This document shows, piece after piece, positions 1-7,718 of a stretch of 64,000 nucleotides of DNA. This DNA is from Helicobacter sp. 11S02629-2 (GTDB lineage: Bacteria > Campylobacterota > Campylobacteria > Campylobacterales > Helicobacteraceae). Location: the NCBI RefSeq assembly GCF_002272875.1, contig NZ_MLAN01000004.1:62001-126000 (forward strand), read 5' to 3'. Position numbers and translations under genes: made by a program. The number at the start of each line of letters is the position of its first letter. The first letter of the stretch is position 1. The notes beneath the pieces were generated by a model. It saw only the letters and a list, made by a program, of their open reading frames with translations, did no database searches and was not told the DNA's origin.

Positions 1-247
1 GCCAAATCCTGCCATAACTGGCGTTTATGTAGATAAAATAGTACGTGATGATAGTGCACCTATCATGAAGTATGACCCATCTAATCCTGATGCAAACTCT
101 GCTGGATATGTTGCTTACCCAAATATTAATCCAGTTGTAGAAATGGCCGATCTTATAGAAGCTACAAGAGCATATCAAGCAAACGTAGCTGCTTTTCAAA
201 GTGCTAAGAACATGGCGAGCAACGCTATAGCGATGTTTCACGCCTAG
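1..247 (+). CDS. flgC: Flagellar basal-body rod protein FlgC (3' part)
   Basis: The reading frame enters from the window edge (first whole codon at base 2) and gives the last 81 residues of FlgC, a proximal rod subunit of the flagellar basal body. The C-terminal helix 'EATRAYQANVAAFQSAKNM' is the family hallmark that packs in the rod core, and 'GYVAYPNINPVVEM' just before it is also typical. Only 23 bp separate it from fliE, and the two proteins meet in the assembled rod, so this is the tail of a rod operon. The N-terminal half, including the true start, lies outside the window. Confidence 0.95.
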   Translation, partial: PNPAITGVYVDKIVRDDSAPIMKYDPSNPDANSAGYVAYPNINPVVEMADLIEATRAYQANVAAFQSAKNMASNAIAMFHA

Positions 248-270
248 AGTTTTATCCAAGGAGGACAGAA

Positions 271-573
271 ATGGCGCAAATTAACAATATAAGTGTTCCA
301 AAGCTTAGTGATATCTCTCTTACAGACTCTCCTAGTAGCGTCAAAGAAGGTGGAGCTAACTTTTCAACACTGCTTAAAAAATCTTTAGATGAACTAAATG
401 TATCTCAAGAGGCTTCTGATAAAGCTTTAGCAGATATGGCAAGTGGTCAAATTAAAGATTTACACCAAGCAGCCATAGCTATAGGCAAGGCAGAAACTAG
501 TATGAAACTAATGCTAGAAGTACGTAATAAAGCAATCAGTGCCTATAAAGAGATACTAAGAACACAAGTTTAA
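271..573 (+). CDS. fliE: Flagellar hook-basal body complex protein FliE
   Basis: This 100-residue protein is the usual length for FliE, the adapter between the MS ring and the proximal rod, exported by the flagellar type III apparatus. Visible family features are 'FSTLLKKSLDELN' at residues 31-43 and the C-terminal 'KAETSMKLMLEVRNKAISAY' helix. AAGGAGG lies 7 bases before the ATG, a strong ribosome site. It follows flgC after 23 bp. Its stop codon is in the same frame as the following ftsI gene and limits how far upstream ftsI can begin. Confidence 0.96.
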   Translation: MAQINNISVPKLSDISLTDSPSSVKEGGANFSTLLKKSLDELNVSQEASDKALADMASGQIKDLHQAAIAIGKAETSMKLMLEVRNKAISAYKEILRTQV

Positions 574-591
574 GCTTAGAGTAGGCTTTAC

Positions 592-2952
592 TTGCAGAGA
601 AAAAACTTATTTACAAAAGATAATACCGCCTCTAAAACCTCTTCAAGCATCCCTCCTAAAGAGGATGATGTAAGAAGAAGTAGGCTAGATGAAAACAAAA
701 CAAACACACAAAAAACTTACACAAATACCAAACAAGACACAACATCTTTTAGCTTTTATGAAAGAGATGCTTTAATAGAAAAAAAGATTCAAGAAGAAAG
801 ACTTTTAAAAGAACAAACCCAAATTAAAACTAAGCAAGAGTTGCTAAGACAAGAAGCACAAAGACAAGAGACGCTAAGACAAGCCAAGCTAAAAGAACTT
901 CAAGAAGCAAAAGAAATATCTAAAAACTTAAACACTAAAAGCAAATCAGCTAAAAAACAACTTCCTTCTAACCAGCAAACGCTTACAAAACAAACAGACA
1001 CAAAATATCTAAGTAGTCCAAAAATACTTCCTAGCGACAAAGTAAGCAGCGCCCAAAAGAAAAGCACTACTAAACACTTATCTATCAAAGAACATCAAAG
1101 CACTAAGATAAACCCACGCAATCTAAGAAAGACTTTTAATGCCCAAGCTATAAGTATGGGGAGAGAGCATGAAAATGTAGAAAAGTTTTTTAGAGCTACT
1201 AGACTTCTAGGACTAGTTGTCATACTTTTTGTATGCTTTTTAGTCTTTGTGCTTGCAGTGCTTGCTAAAGGTGTACTGCCCCGCAAGATTCCAGCAGTAG
1301 TCATTAGCAAAACAGATGTTGCAAATAGAGGCTCTATTTATAGTAGTGATGGCTACATACTTGCTAATAGCTCAAAGCTTTACAAGATAAGCATAAACCC
1401 ACAGTCTATAAATCCAGCCAAAAAAGACCTCTTTGTAAACCTCCTTTCAATCTATGGGAATCTAAAAAAAGAAGACATACTAAAAGCACTTGCAAAAAAA
1501 GGCTATGTGACTATAAGCTATAAAGTACCCGCCACAGTGGCTGCAAACTTAAGACTTTTGAATATTAAATTTATAGGCTTAGATGTCTTTCAAGAATACA
1601 CTGATGCTAGAGGCAAGCTAATACAAAAGATGGGGCTTGATATACAAGATAGCGGGATAAATAGAATCTATCCTTTACAAAATGCCATAGAGCCAACCAT
1701 AGGCTATGTAAGGAAGATAGAATCTGGTCGCATAACACGCGTTGAAGGTGTAAAAGGCATAGAAAACTATAGAGATGGAATCTTAAGCTCAAAAAGAGAT
1801 GGCAGAGTAACTGGAAGGCGTGATATAGGAGATAACATCATCTTAAACAAAAGCTCTGAGATAGTCTCAAGAGAAGATGGTTTTAACATAGTTTTAAGCA
1901 TACCTCTAGATCTGCAAATAAGAGTAGAAAAGCTTTTAAAAGAGGCTAATGATAAGTACAAAAGTCGTGAGATGATAGCTGGCATCATGGATCCAAAAAC
2001 TGGTCAGATGCTAGTGCTTGCCTCATCTAATACCTTTAATCCCAACCTTATAAAAAAAGAAGACTATCCTTCGCTAAATAGCAGTGCAGTTGAGACTTCT
2101 TATGAGCCAGGAAGTACCATAAAGCCTATGATTTACTCCTATCTTTGGGAGCATGGACTGCTAGATCCTAATAAGATTATAGATCTAAACAATGGAGTTT
2201 ATAACCTAAGAGGCTACACTATAAGAGATTCTAGTCCGCTTGCCAAGGCTAAAACTAAAGAGATACTTATACGATCAAGCAACATTGGTATGATGAAACT
2301 AACGCAGGGCTTAAGTGGTCAACAGATGTATGATATATTTAAAAACTTTGAGCTTTCAACTATCACTGGTATAGACTTGCCTTATGAGCAAAATGGAATC
2401 TTGCCAAGTATAAGCCTTTTAAATCGTGAAGTGTATAAAGCAACTGTAAGTTATGGCTATGGCTTAAGGGTTACTTTCATGCAGCTACTTAGGGCCTATG
2501 CTAGCTTTAGTAATGGCGGACTTTTGATGAAGCCAACTATAACTAAGTACTTCATAGCACCAGATGGTGAGAAGTTTAGAGCTAAGCCTGAAGTGCCTAA
2601 AAGAGTGCTAACGCAAGATATAGCTAATGGCATGGAAGGCTTACTTCATGAAGTGGTTACTAGCGGTACAGGAAGGCGTGCAAATGTAACTGGAGTCATA
2701 GTTGGAGGAAAGACTGGAACTGCAAGAGAGACTAAAAAAGGACGCTATGGAGACCTTTATATAGGCTCATTTTTTGGTTACGCAAAAGATGATTCTAACA
2801 CCTACACCATAGGAGTAGTAACCTTTGGCTCCCACTCTAATGAAGAATACTACGCCGCCCAGACAGCAGCCCCAGTCTTTTCGGAGATAGTAAAACTTTT
2901 AATTAATGAAGGCTATCTTAAAGGTAGCAGTAAGTTTGATAAGAAAAAATAG
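592..2952 (+). CDS. ftsI: Septum peptidoglycan transpeptidase FtsI (PBP3-like) with a long N-terminal extension
   Basis: Class B penicillin-binding protein that cross-links septal peptidoglycan in the periplasm. The transpeptidase motifs are complete: S508-T-I-K (active serine), S562-S-N and K707-T-G-T. A single membrane anchor is near residues 202-225. Before it lies an unusual cytoplasmic stretch of about 190 residues rich in Lys, Gln, Ser and Thr, with a probable coiled coil at residues 60-115. This makes 786 residues against roughly 600-650 in related proteins. The long form needs a TTG start (GAGTAGG lies upstream). The next ATG is codon 189, just before the anchor, and would give a family-length protein of 598 residues, so the start is uncertain. 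It sits 18 bp after fliE. Confidence 0.9.
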   Translation: MQRKNLFTKDNTASKTSSSIPPKEDDVRRSRLDENKTNTQKTYTNTKQDTTSFSFYERDALIEKKIQEERLLKEQTQIKTKQELLRQEAQRQETLRQAKLKELQEAKEISKNLNTKSKSAKKQLPSNQQTLTKQTDTKYLSSPKILPSDKVSSAQKKSTTKHLSIKEHQSTKINPRNLRKTFNAQAISMGREHENVEKFFRATRLLGLVVILFVCFLVFVLAVLAKGVLPRKIPAVVISKTDVANRGSIYSSDGYILANSSKLYKISINPQSINPAKKDLFVNLLSIYGNLKKEDILKALAKKGYVTISYKVPATVAANLRLLNIKFIGLDVFQEYTDARGKLIQKMGLDIQDSGINRIYPLQNAIEPTIGYVRKIESGRITRVEGVKGIENYRDGILSSKRDGRVTGRRDIGDNIILNKSSEIVSREDGFNIVLSIPLDLQIRVEKLLKEANDKYKSREMIAGIMDPKTGQMLVLASSNTFNPNLIKKEDYPSLNSSAVETSYEPGSTIKPMIYSYLWEHGLLDPNKIIDLNNGVYNLRGYTIRDSSPLAKAKTKEILIRSSNIGMMKLTQGLSGQQMYDIFKNFELSTITGIDLPYEQNGILPSISLLNREVYKATVSYGYGLRVTFMQLLRAYASFSNGGLLMKPTITKYFIAPDGEKFRAKPEVPKRVLTQDIANGMEGLLHEVVTSGTGRRANVTGVIVGGKTGTARETKKGRYGDLYIGSFFGYAKDDSNTYTIGVVTFGSHSNEEYYAAQTAAPVFSEIVKLLINEGYLKGSSKFDKKK

Positions 2953-2963
2953 CCTTTTATAAG

Positions 2964-2990
2964 TTCTATAGTTTTATAGAATCTATTTTT
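2964..2990 (+). terminator. Weak hairpin after ftsI
   Basis: TTCTATA and TATAGAA form a 7-bp stem around GTTT, followed by a T-rich run (TCTATTTTT). It begins 11 bases after the ftsI stop and could end that transcript. The right arm also contains the recurring word TAGAATCT. Confidence 0.45.
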
Positions 2991-3028
2991 ATTAAATCTT
3001 ATAAATGCCACTCTTGTGATTAAAGCCA

Positions 3029-3062
3029 TAGAATCTAAAAGCTTTAAGCCTTTTAGATTCTA
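3029..3062. terminator. Perfect 13-bp hairpin between convergent genes
   Basis: TAGAATCTAAAAG (3029-3041) and CTTTTAGATTCTA (3050-3062) are exact reverse complements with an 8-base loop. The hairpin lies between ftsI (+) and the hydrolase gene (-), where it could end transcripts from both sides. It is one of several intergenic hairpins here built on the GATTC word. Confidence 0.55.
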
Positions 3063-3083
3063 CTAATGCCACTTAGTTTACAA

Positions 3084-3914
3084 CTAAGCTAAGATTTTTA
3101 TAGCTTGCTTGGTTGTTAAGACTTCACTTGCTAGATATCTGTAGTTTATAAGGGCTGCTAAGTAGCCATCACCTTCAGGAAGCTTAGCCCCAGCTGTAGC
3201 ATCTTTTATAACTGCCACTTCAAAGCCTTCTTCTTGCAAGTTTCTTAGGTGAGATTCTACACATAAGTTTGCTGCCATACCACAAAGTAATATCTGACTA
3301 ATGCCTCTTTTTCTTAACTGCAAAGAAAGGTCATTGGTTTGATTCCCAAAGATCTTATGAGGGCTAGCGATTATGGTTTTATTATCCAAGATGTAGGGCT
3401 TAAACTCAGGCATGAAGTCAGCCCCACTCCCTTCAAAGCCTTCCATAGTAAAAGCACCCTTCCTATCAAACATACCAGTGTTATGCATAAAGTGCTCACC
3501 TGGCCCACCAAACTCCCACTTATGGTCAGTTGGATAGTAAAAGTGAGGTGAAACTGCTACTACTATATTAGCCGCCTTTGAAGCTTTAAAAAGTGAGAGT
3601 AAGTGCTCAACTGTATTTTGCTCTTTTAAGCTAGCACCAAAAGCACCCCAACCTACACCTTTTGGACTTAAAAAGTCCACTTGTGGGTCTATCACCACTA
3701 AGGCAAGTTTGCTTTTATCAAACTTCATAGGCACACGAGGCAAAGCATACTTTTCTGGGTCTTTATACTTATCCATATCACTTACTGCTTCACTTGTGTT
3801 TGCTGCGCTTGCAGATGTTCCTGCAACTACTGCACCTAATGCACCAAGGGCTGCTATCTTTGCACCAGTGCTTAGGGCATCTCTTCTATTTAGTAACTTT
3901 TTATCTTTGTTCAT
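3084..3914 (-). CDS. Tat-exported cysteine hydrolase, isochorismatase fold
   Basis: A 276-residue isochorismatase/nicotinamidase-fold protein. The presumed catalytic triad is visible as D76 ('VVIDPQVDF'), K187 ('SPHKIFG') and C218 ('GMAANLCVES'). The N-terminus carries a twin-arginine-like signal (N-R-R-D-A-L, then an Ala/Gly-rich hydrophobic stretch ending 'TSASA' near residue 37), so it is probably exported folded to the periplasm. AAAGGAG precedes the ATG. The substrate cannot be read: the family includes amidases and isochorismate or nicotinamide hydrolases. It is followed on its strand only by the convergent ftsI; upstream, after a 251-bp gap, is torA. Confidence 0.85.
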   Translation of the reverse strand: MNKDKKLLNRRDALSTGAKIAALGALGAVVAGTSASAANTSEAVSDMDKYKDPEKYALPRVPMKFDKSKLALVVIDPQVDFLSPKGVGWGAFGASLKEQNTVEHLLSLFKASKAANIVVAVSPHFYYPTDHKWEFGGPGEHFMHNTGMFDRKGAFTMEGFEGSGADFMPEFKPYILDNKTIIASPHKIFGNQTNDLSLQLRKRGISQILLCGMAANLCVESHLRNLQEEGFEVAVIKDATAGAKLPEGDGYLAALINYRYLASEVLTTKQAIKILA

Positions 3915-4028
3915 TAAAAACTCCTTTAGGTCAAAACTAAAATAAGTATATTTAAAATTCTCATCTGATAATTAATCATTTCTAAATAGTATGAATTTTT
4001 CTTAATATTTAAAGTTTGTGCAAATAAT

Positions 4029-4062
4029 CTAATTGGGGAGATGAACTAATTGAGGAGATGTA
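4029..4062. repeat. Two tandem copies of a 17-bp unit
   Basis: CTAATTGGGGAGATGAA is followed directly by CTAATTGAGGAGATGTA, with 15 of 17 positions the same. Both copies contain a ribosome-site-like GGAGATG, but no open frame follows. It lies in the 251-bp gap upstream of the exported hydrolase gene. Confidence 0.6.
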
Positions 4063-4113
4063 AAAAACTTTAAGCCCTTAAAAGTAAGGACTTAAATAGA
4101 AGCTATAAAGGCT

Positions 4114-4143
4114 AAAGATAGAATCTATTTAGATTCCATCTTT
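4114..4143 (-). terminator. Terminator-like hairpin after torA
   Basis: A 14-bp stem with one wobble pair and a 2-base centre is made from AAAGATAGAATCTA (4114-4127) and TAGATTCCATCTTT (4130-4143). It begins 22 bases beyond the torA stop on the minus strand and again uses the GATTC word in both arms. Confidence 0.55.
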
Positions 4144-4165
4144 ACTAAAGTAATGCTAGAAAGCC

Positions 4166-6634
4166 TTAAACTTTCATCTTTTTAGGTTGTTTGAAGACAT
4201 CTACTGGGTCTGCTTTGCCTTTATATTTTTCAATGTTTACTAGGGCAGTGTTAGCACAGTTTGCATTAGCAAGTTTTGAAGTAGGTATATCAAGCGTTAG
4301 GATGTTTGGACAGCCATTTTTGCAAAGTGAGCCAATTTTTCCGGGCTTAACTGGATCATACCAAACACCTTCACTTAGTCTAACTACTTTTCTTGAGATA
4401 TCTTTAGTTACATAAGCTCCAGCTAGAACTTCACCTCTTGCGTTAAATACTCTTACTAAGTCACCATTTTTGATGCCTTTTTCTTTAGCATCTTCTTCAT
4501 TTATCCATATAGGCTCACGTCCAGCTATGGCGTAAACATCCCTTAGCTTAGTTTGAGACATCTGAGAGTGAAGTCTATAACCACTATGCGGACTTACCAT
4601 GTGGAACTCTGCAGGTTTGTTTTTCATACCTAGCCACTCAGCTGGCTCAAACCATGAAGGGTAAGGACGGCAGTCATCGTACTTAAAGCTTGCGATTTTC
4701 TCAGAGTAGATCTCTATCTTACCGCTTGGTGTTCCTAGTGGGTTTAAGATAGGGTCTTCTATAAAGTTAGCATATCTTACAAACTCTCCACCTTCTTGAG
4801 ATTCTTCAAACTGTACAGGTTTATTTTTCTCCCAGAACTCTTTAAACTCTGGCATAGGAATCTTTTGTGCCTTAGCTTGTTTTAAAGCACCGTTATAAAA
4901 CTCTTCTATCCAGCCAAACTCATCTTTACCACCACCACTAAACTCTTCATACACGCCAAACTCTTTAGCAAGTGAGCTAAATACATCATAGTCATCTACG
5001 CTTTCAAACTGTCTTTTTACAAGTGCTTTCATAGGAGTTATCATGATGTTTGAGAAGTCTCCGACCATAGAGATGTCATTTCTTTCATACTCTGTAGTTA
5101 CTGGCATAACGATGTCTGCATATCTTGCAGTTGGAGTCCAGTAAGCTTCATTAACAACTACAGTGTGAGGCTTTCTCCAAGCTTTCAAGTTATTGTTAGT
5201 ATTTTGATGATGCACTATAGGGTTTCCACCTACCCAGTAGATCATATCTATATCTGGATAAGTTACTTTGTGACCATTAGCGTCAATTGTTTTGCCCGGA
5301 TTTAAAAGGGCGTCTGCGATTCTTGCTACTGGGAAGGCTACTTTTGCTGAGTGACCAGCTGTGTTCATACCACCTATTACTGCGGCTTTTCTAGTTGGAA
5401 CACCACTATTAGCATAGTGGTAAGCTAGACCAAAACCACCACCTGGAAGACCAATTTGCCCTATCATAGAAGCTAAGGTTACTAACATCCAGTGAGGTTG
5501 TTCGCCGTGGTGTGCCCTCTGCATAGACCAACCACTCATAAGCATAGTTCTATTTTCATAGAAAGTTTTGGCTAGATTTTTTATAACATCTACTTTTATA
5601 CCTGATATCTTAGAAGCCCAAGCAGCGTCTTTTACTACGCCATCAGTCTTACCTAGCATATAAGGAAGGAACTTATCAAAACCTTCAGTATAGTTAGCTA
5701 TGAAGTCTTTGTTGTACTTACCTGTTGTATACATTGTGTGCATGATACCAAGCATTAAAGGTACATCTGAGTGAGGCACTGGAGCTATCCACTCTGCATC
5801 TAGTAACTTACAAGTTTCATTTCTTACTGGGTCTATGAAGATGATTTTTTTACCACTATTTTTAAGTTGGGCTAAGAAGTCTGCACCTAGTCCATCGCTT
5901 ACTGCAAAAGAGATTCTAAGTGTTAGAAGTGGGTTAGATCCCCAGATAACTACTACTTTAGAGTCACTTAATACTAAAGGCCATACAGTTTGTTGTTCAT
6001 AAACTTCTATGCTTCCTACAACATAAGGCATGATAACTTGAGATGCACCAGTTGAGTAATCGCCTGTTATACCAGAAAAACCACCTGTCATCCCTAGGAA
6101 TCTTTGAAGCAAAGCCCTACAACTATGAACGTTACCACTTGACTTCCAGCCATAGCTTCCGGCAAATATACCTTCACTACCTTTTTCTTTTCTAGTGCGT
6201 CTTATAGCATCAGCTATTAGCTTAATAGCTTTGTCATAGCTTACTCTTACCCACTCATCGCCACCTCTAAGCTCTGGCTTTGGTGAGAGAGGATTTTCAA
6301 GATAAGACTTTCTTACCATAGGGTATCTCACTCTAGATTCTGTATAAACCATATCGCCAATGTACTTTTGCATAGGGTTTTCCATCTTTCTATCAAGAGC
6401 AGATTCAGACTTAACTATCTTACCGTCTTTCACAGTAACTTTTACTACACCCCAGTGAGCACCAGTTATAACCTCTCCATTTTTTACTAGCTTGCTAGTG
6501 AACTTTTTTCCAGCGACATTGGCCATTTTTTCTTTAGCAGAAAGGGTTCCACCAAAAAGACCTTGAGCCATAGGCACCATGGCAAATAAAGCACTAGCTT
6601 TTAAAACCGTTCTTCTGCTTATTTTTTCTGTCAA
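4166..6634 (-). CDS. torA: Periplasmic TMAO/S-oxide reductase, molybdopterin enzyme (TorA/BisC family)
   Basis: An 822-residue member of the DMSO-reductase superfamily that reduces trimethylamine N-oxide or S-oxides as terminal electron acceptor. It begins with a Tat signal ('SRRTVLKASAL'), so the cofactor-loaded enzyme is exported folded. 'YGWKSSG' at 161-167 and 'GDYSTGASQV' with S194 as the likely molybdenum-ligand serine place it with TorA/TorZ/BisC. There is no N-terminal Fe-S cysteine motif, as expected for this group. A monohaem cytochrome gene lies 146 bp upstream on the same strand; a similar reductase-cytochrome pair is known in Campylobacter jejuni. AGGAG precedes the ATG. Substrate preference is inferred. 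Confidence 0.9.
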   Translation of the reverse strand: MTEKISRRTVLKASALFAMVPMAQGLFGGTLSAKEKMANVAGKKFTSKLVKNGEVITGAHWGVVKVTVKDGKIVKSESALDRKMENPMQKYIGDMVYTESRVRYPMVRKSYLENPLSPKPELRGGDEWVRVSYDKAIKLIADAIRRTRKEKGSEGIFAGSYGWKSSGNVHSCRALLQRFLGMTGGFSGITGDYSTGASQVIMPYVVGSIEVYEQQTVWPLVLSDSKVVVIWGSNPLLTLRISFAVSDGLGADFLAQLKNSGKKIIFIDPVRNETCKLLDAEWIAPVPHSDVPLMLGIMHTMYTTGKYNKDFIANYTEGFDKFLPYMLGKTDGVVKDAAWASKISGIKVDVIKNLAKTFYENRTMLMSGWSMQRAHHGEQPHWMLVTLASMIGQIGLPGGGFGLAYHYANSGVPTRKAAVIGGMNTAGHSAKVAFPVARIADALLNPGKTIDANGHKVTYPDIDMIYWVGGNPIVHHQNTNNNLKAWRKPHTVVVNEAYWTPTARYADIVMPVTTEYERNDISMVGDFSNIMITPMKALVKRQFESVDDYDVFSSLAKEFGVYEEFSGGGKDEFGWIEEFYNGALKQAKAQKIPMPEFKEFWEKNKPVQFEESQEGGEFVRYANFIEDPILNPLGTPSGKIEIYSEKIASFKYDDCRPYPSWFEPAEWLGMKNKPAEFHMVSPHSGYRLHSQMSQTKLRDVYAIAGREPIWINEEDAKEKGIKNGDLVRVFNARGEVLAGAYVTKDISRKVVRLSEGVWYDPVKPGKIGSLCKNGCPNILTLDIPTSKLANANCANTALVNIEKYKGKADPVDVFKQPKKMKV

Positions 6635-6675
6635 GTTGTTCTCCTGTGTTGAATTTAAATATGTGTGAATGCTTA

Positions 6676-6703
6676 AAGATTATCTTCTTGTGAAGATAAT
6701 CTT
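6676..6703 (-). promoter_or_regulatory. Intercistronic 12-bp hairpin between the cytochrome gene and torA
   Basis: AAGATTATCTTC (6676-6687) and GAAGATAATCTT (6692-6703) pair perfectly around TTGT. On the minus strand it lies after the cytochrome c stop and before the torA ribosome site. It could partly terminate transcription or stabilise the upstream message, setting the cytochrome-to-reductase ratio. Confidence 0.5.
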
Positions 6704-6780
6704 AAGATGTTAGAAAATGCTTCTTCTTTTGTGTTTTTGTTTTAAAAGTAGCTTAATTGATACTAAGTAATGCTCTGTAC

Positions 6781-7377
6781 TTATTTTGTGTTAGTTCCCG
6801 GCATATCGCTTGCATTTTTTTGAAGGTATTGAACTAAAAGGTACTTATCCTCTTTTGGTATACCAGTTCTTGGGAACATAGAATCTACAACACCTGGCCA
6901 TTGGTTAGCATTAAACTCTTTTGTTGCGTGTAAGCCGTGGCATATAGAGCAGTTTTCACCATAAAGTGCTTTTGCTTTAGAGTATAAAGATTCTACATCT
7001 TTTGAAAAGTTACCACCATCTGTATAAAGTTGTACTTCTACTTGGTACCATTTTTTACCGCTTTCTTTATCGTTTATCTCTTTTACTTTTTTAACTTGGA
7101 TGTTTGCACTTTTTGCAAGACCAGCTACTAAGATTCTTCTATTAACTGCGTAATAAATAGCGTTATCTACACCTTCTTGTGAGTAACCTTCTATCTGTAT
7201 AAGCTCTTTATTACCCTCTTGCTTTATCATCTTAACTGCTGATGTTGGAAGCAACCTACCAACTACCTTATCACTTCCCTTTTGATAAAGAGACTTAACA
7301 GTTGTAGGATACATAACATTATCCGCCGCAAACATAAGACCAACTAGAGCTAAAAACACTAGGACTACTTTCTTCAT
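6781..7377 (-). CDS. Monohaem c-type cytochrome, electron donor to the TorA-like reductase
   Basis: A 198-residue exported protein. Signal peptide residues 1-18 ('VFLALVGLMFA'), and one haem-binding motif C143-S-I-C-H147 near the C-terminus, with 'MFPRTGIPKED' after it supplying a candidate Met ligand. The N-terminal two thirds has no haem motif and resembles the non-haem part of the cytochrome partnered with the Campylobacter TMAO reductase. It is the first gene of the pair. The promoter should lie in the AT-rich region above 7378. Its likely job is to carry electrons from the quinol pool or cytochromes to the reductase in the periplasm. Confidence 0.85.
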   Translation of the reverse strand: MKKVVLVFLALVGLMFAADNVMYPTTVKSLYQKGSDKVVGRLLPTSAVKMIKQEGNKELIQIEGYSQEGVDNAIYYAVNRRILVAGLAKSANIQVKKVKEINDKESGKKWYQVEVQLYTDGGNFSKDVESLYSKAKALYGENCSICHGLHATKEFNANQWPGVVDSMFPRTGIPKEDKYLLVQYLQKNASDMPGTNTK

Positions 7378-7718
7378 TCCATCATTCCTTAAATTAAAGA
7401 TATATATGAATTATAGTCATTTTTGATTCTTAAAAGGTGTAAATAGTCAATTTTTATACATAATTTTTAACTTTTAGGAAAATTTGGTTAAATATTTTTA
7501 ACTACTAATAACATTTTTTATTTGCATACGTATCGTAATGAGTGAAAATCGCTTTTTATACAAAAATGTTGGGTAAAGATAAAACTTACCTAAATGAAGA
7601 TGTTTGATGGGCAATTACTTAGGGCTTTGTAAAAAAGCCCCATTTTTAATAAAGATCTTTAAAAGAGGATAAAAAATATTAAAAGAAAATGCTATTAAGC
7701 TGCTACAATCCACAACCC
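7378..7718. other. Intergenic region, 341 bp
   Basis: It separates the cytochrome gene start (-) from the msrP stop (-). The right half contains a plus-strand hairpin-terminator unit described separately. The left half is AT-rich with TTAA/TTTAAC repeats near 7485-7503 and probably holds the promoter of the reductase operon. I see no convincing coding frame. Confidence 0.6.
7569..7647 (+). ncRNA. Candidate small RNA with its own terminator
   Basis: A TATACA box at 7557-7562 is followed by an 8-bp stem-loop (TTGGGTAA 7569-7576 with TTACCTAA 7586-7593, one wobble). Then comes a terminator: GGGCTTT, five-base loop, AAAGCCC, then a T run at 7643-7647. The terminator is polarised for the plus strand, but no plus-strand gene lies upstream of it. 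A short RNA of about 80 bases would explain this. No homology to a known RNA is recognised. Confidence 0.35.
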
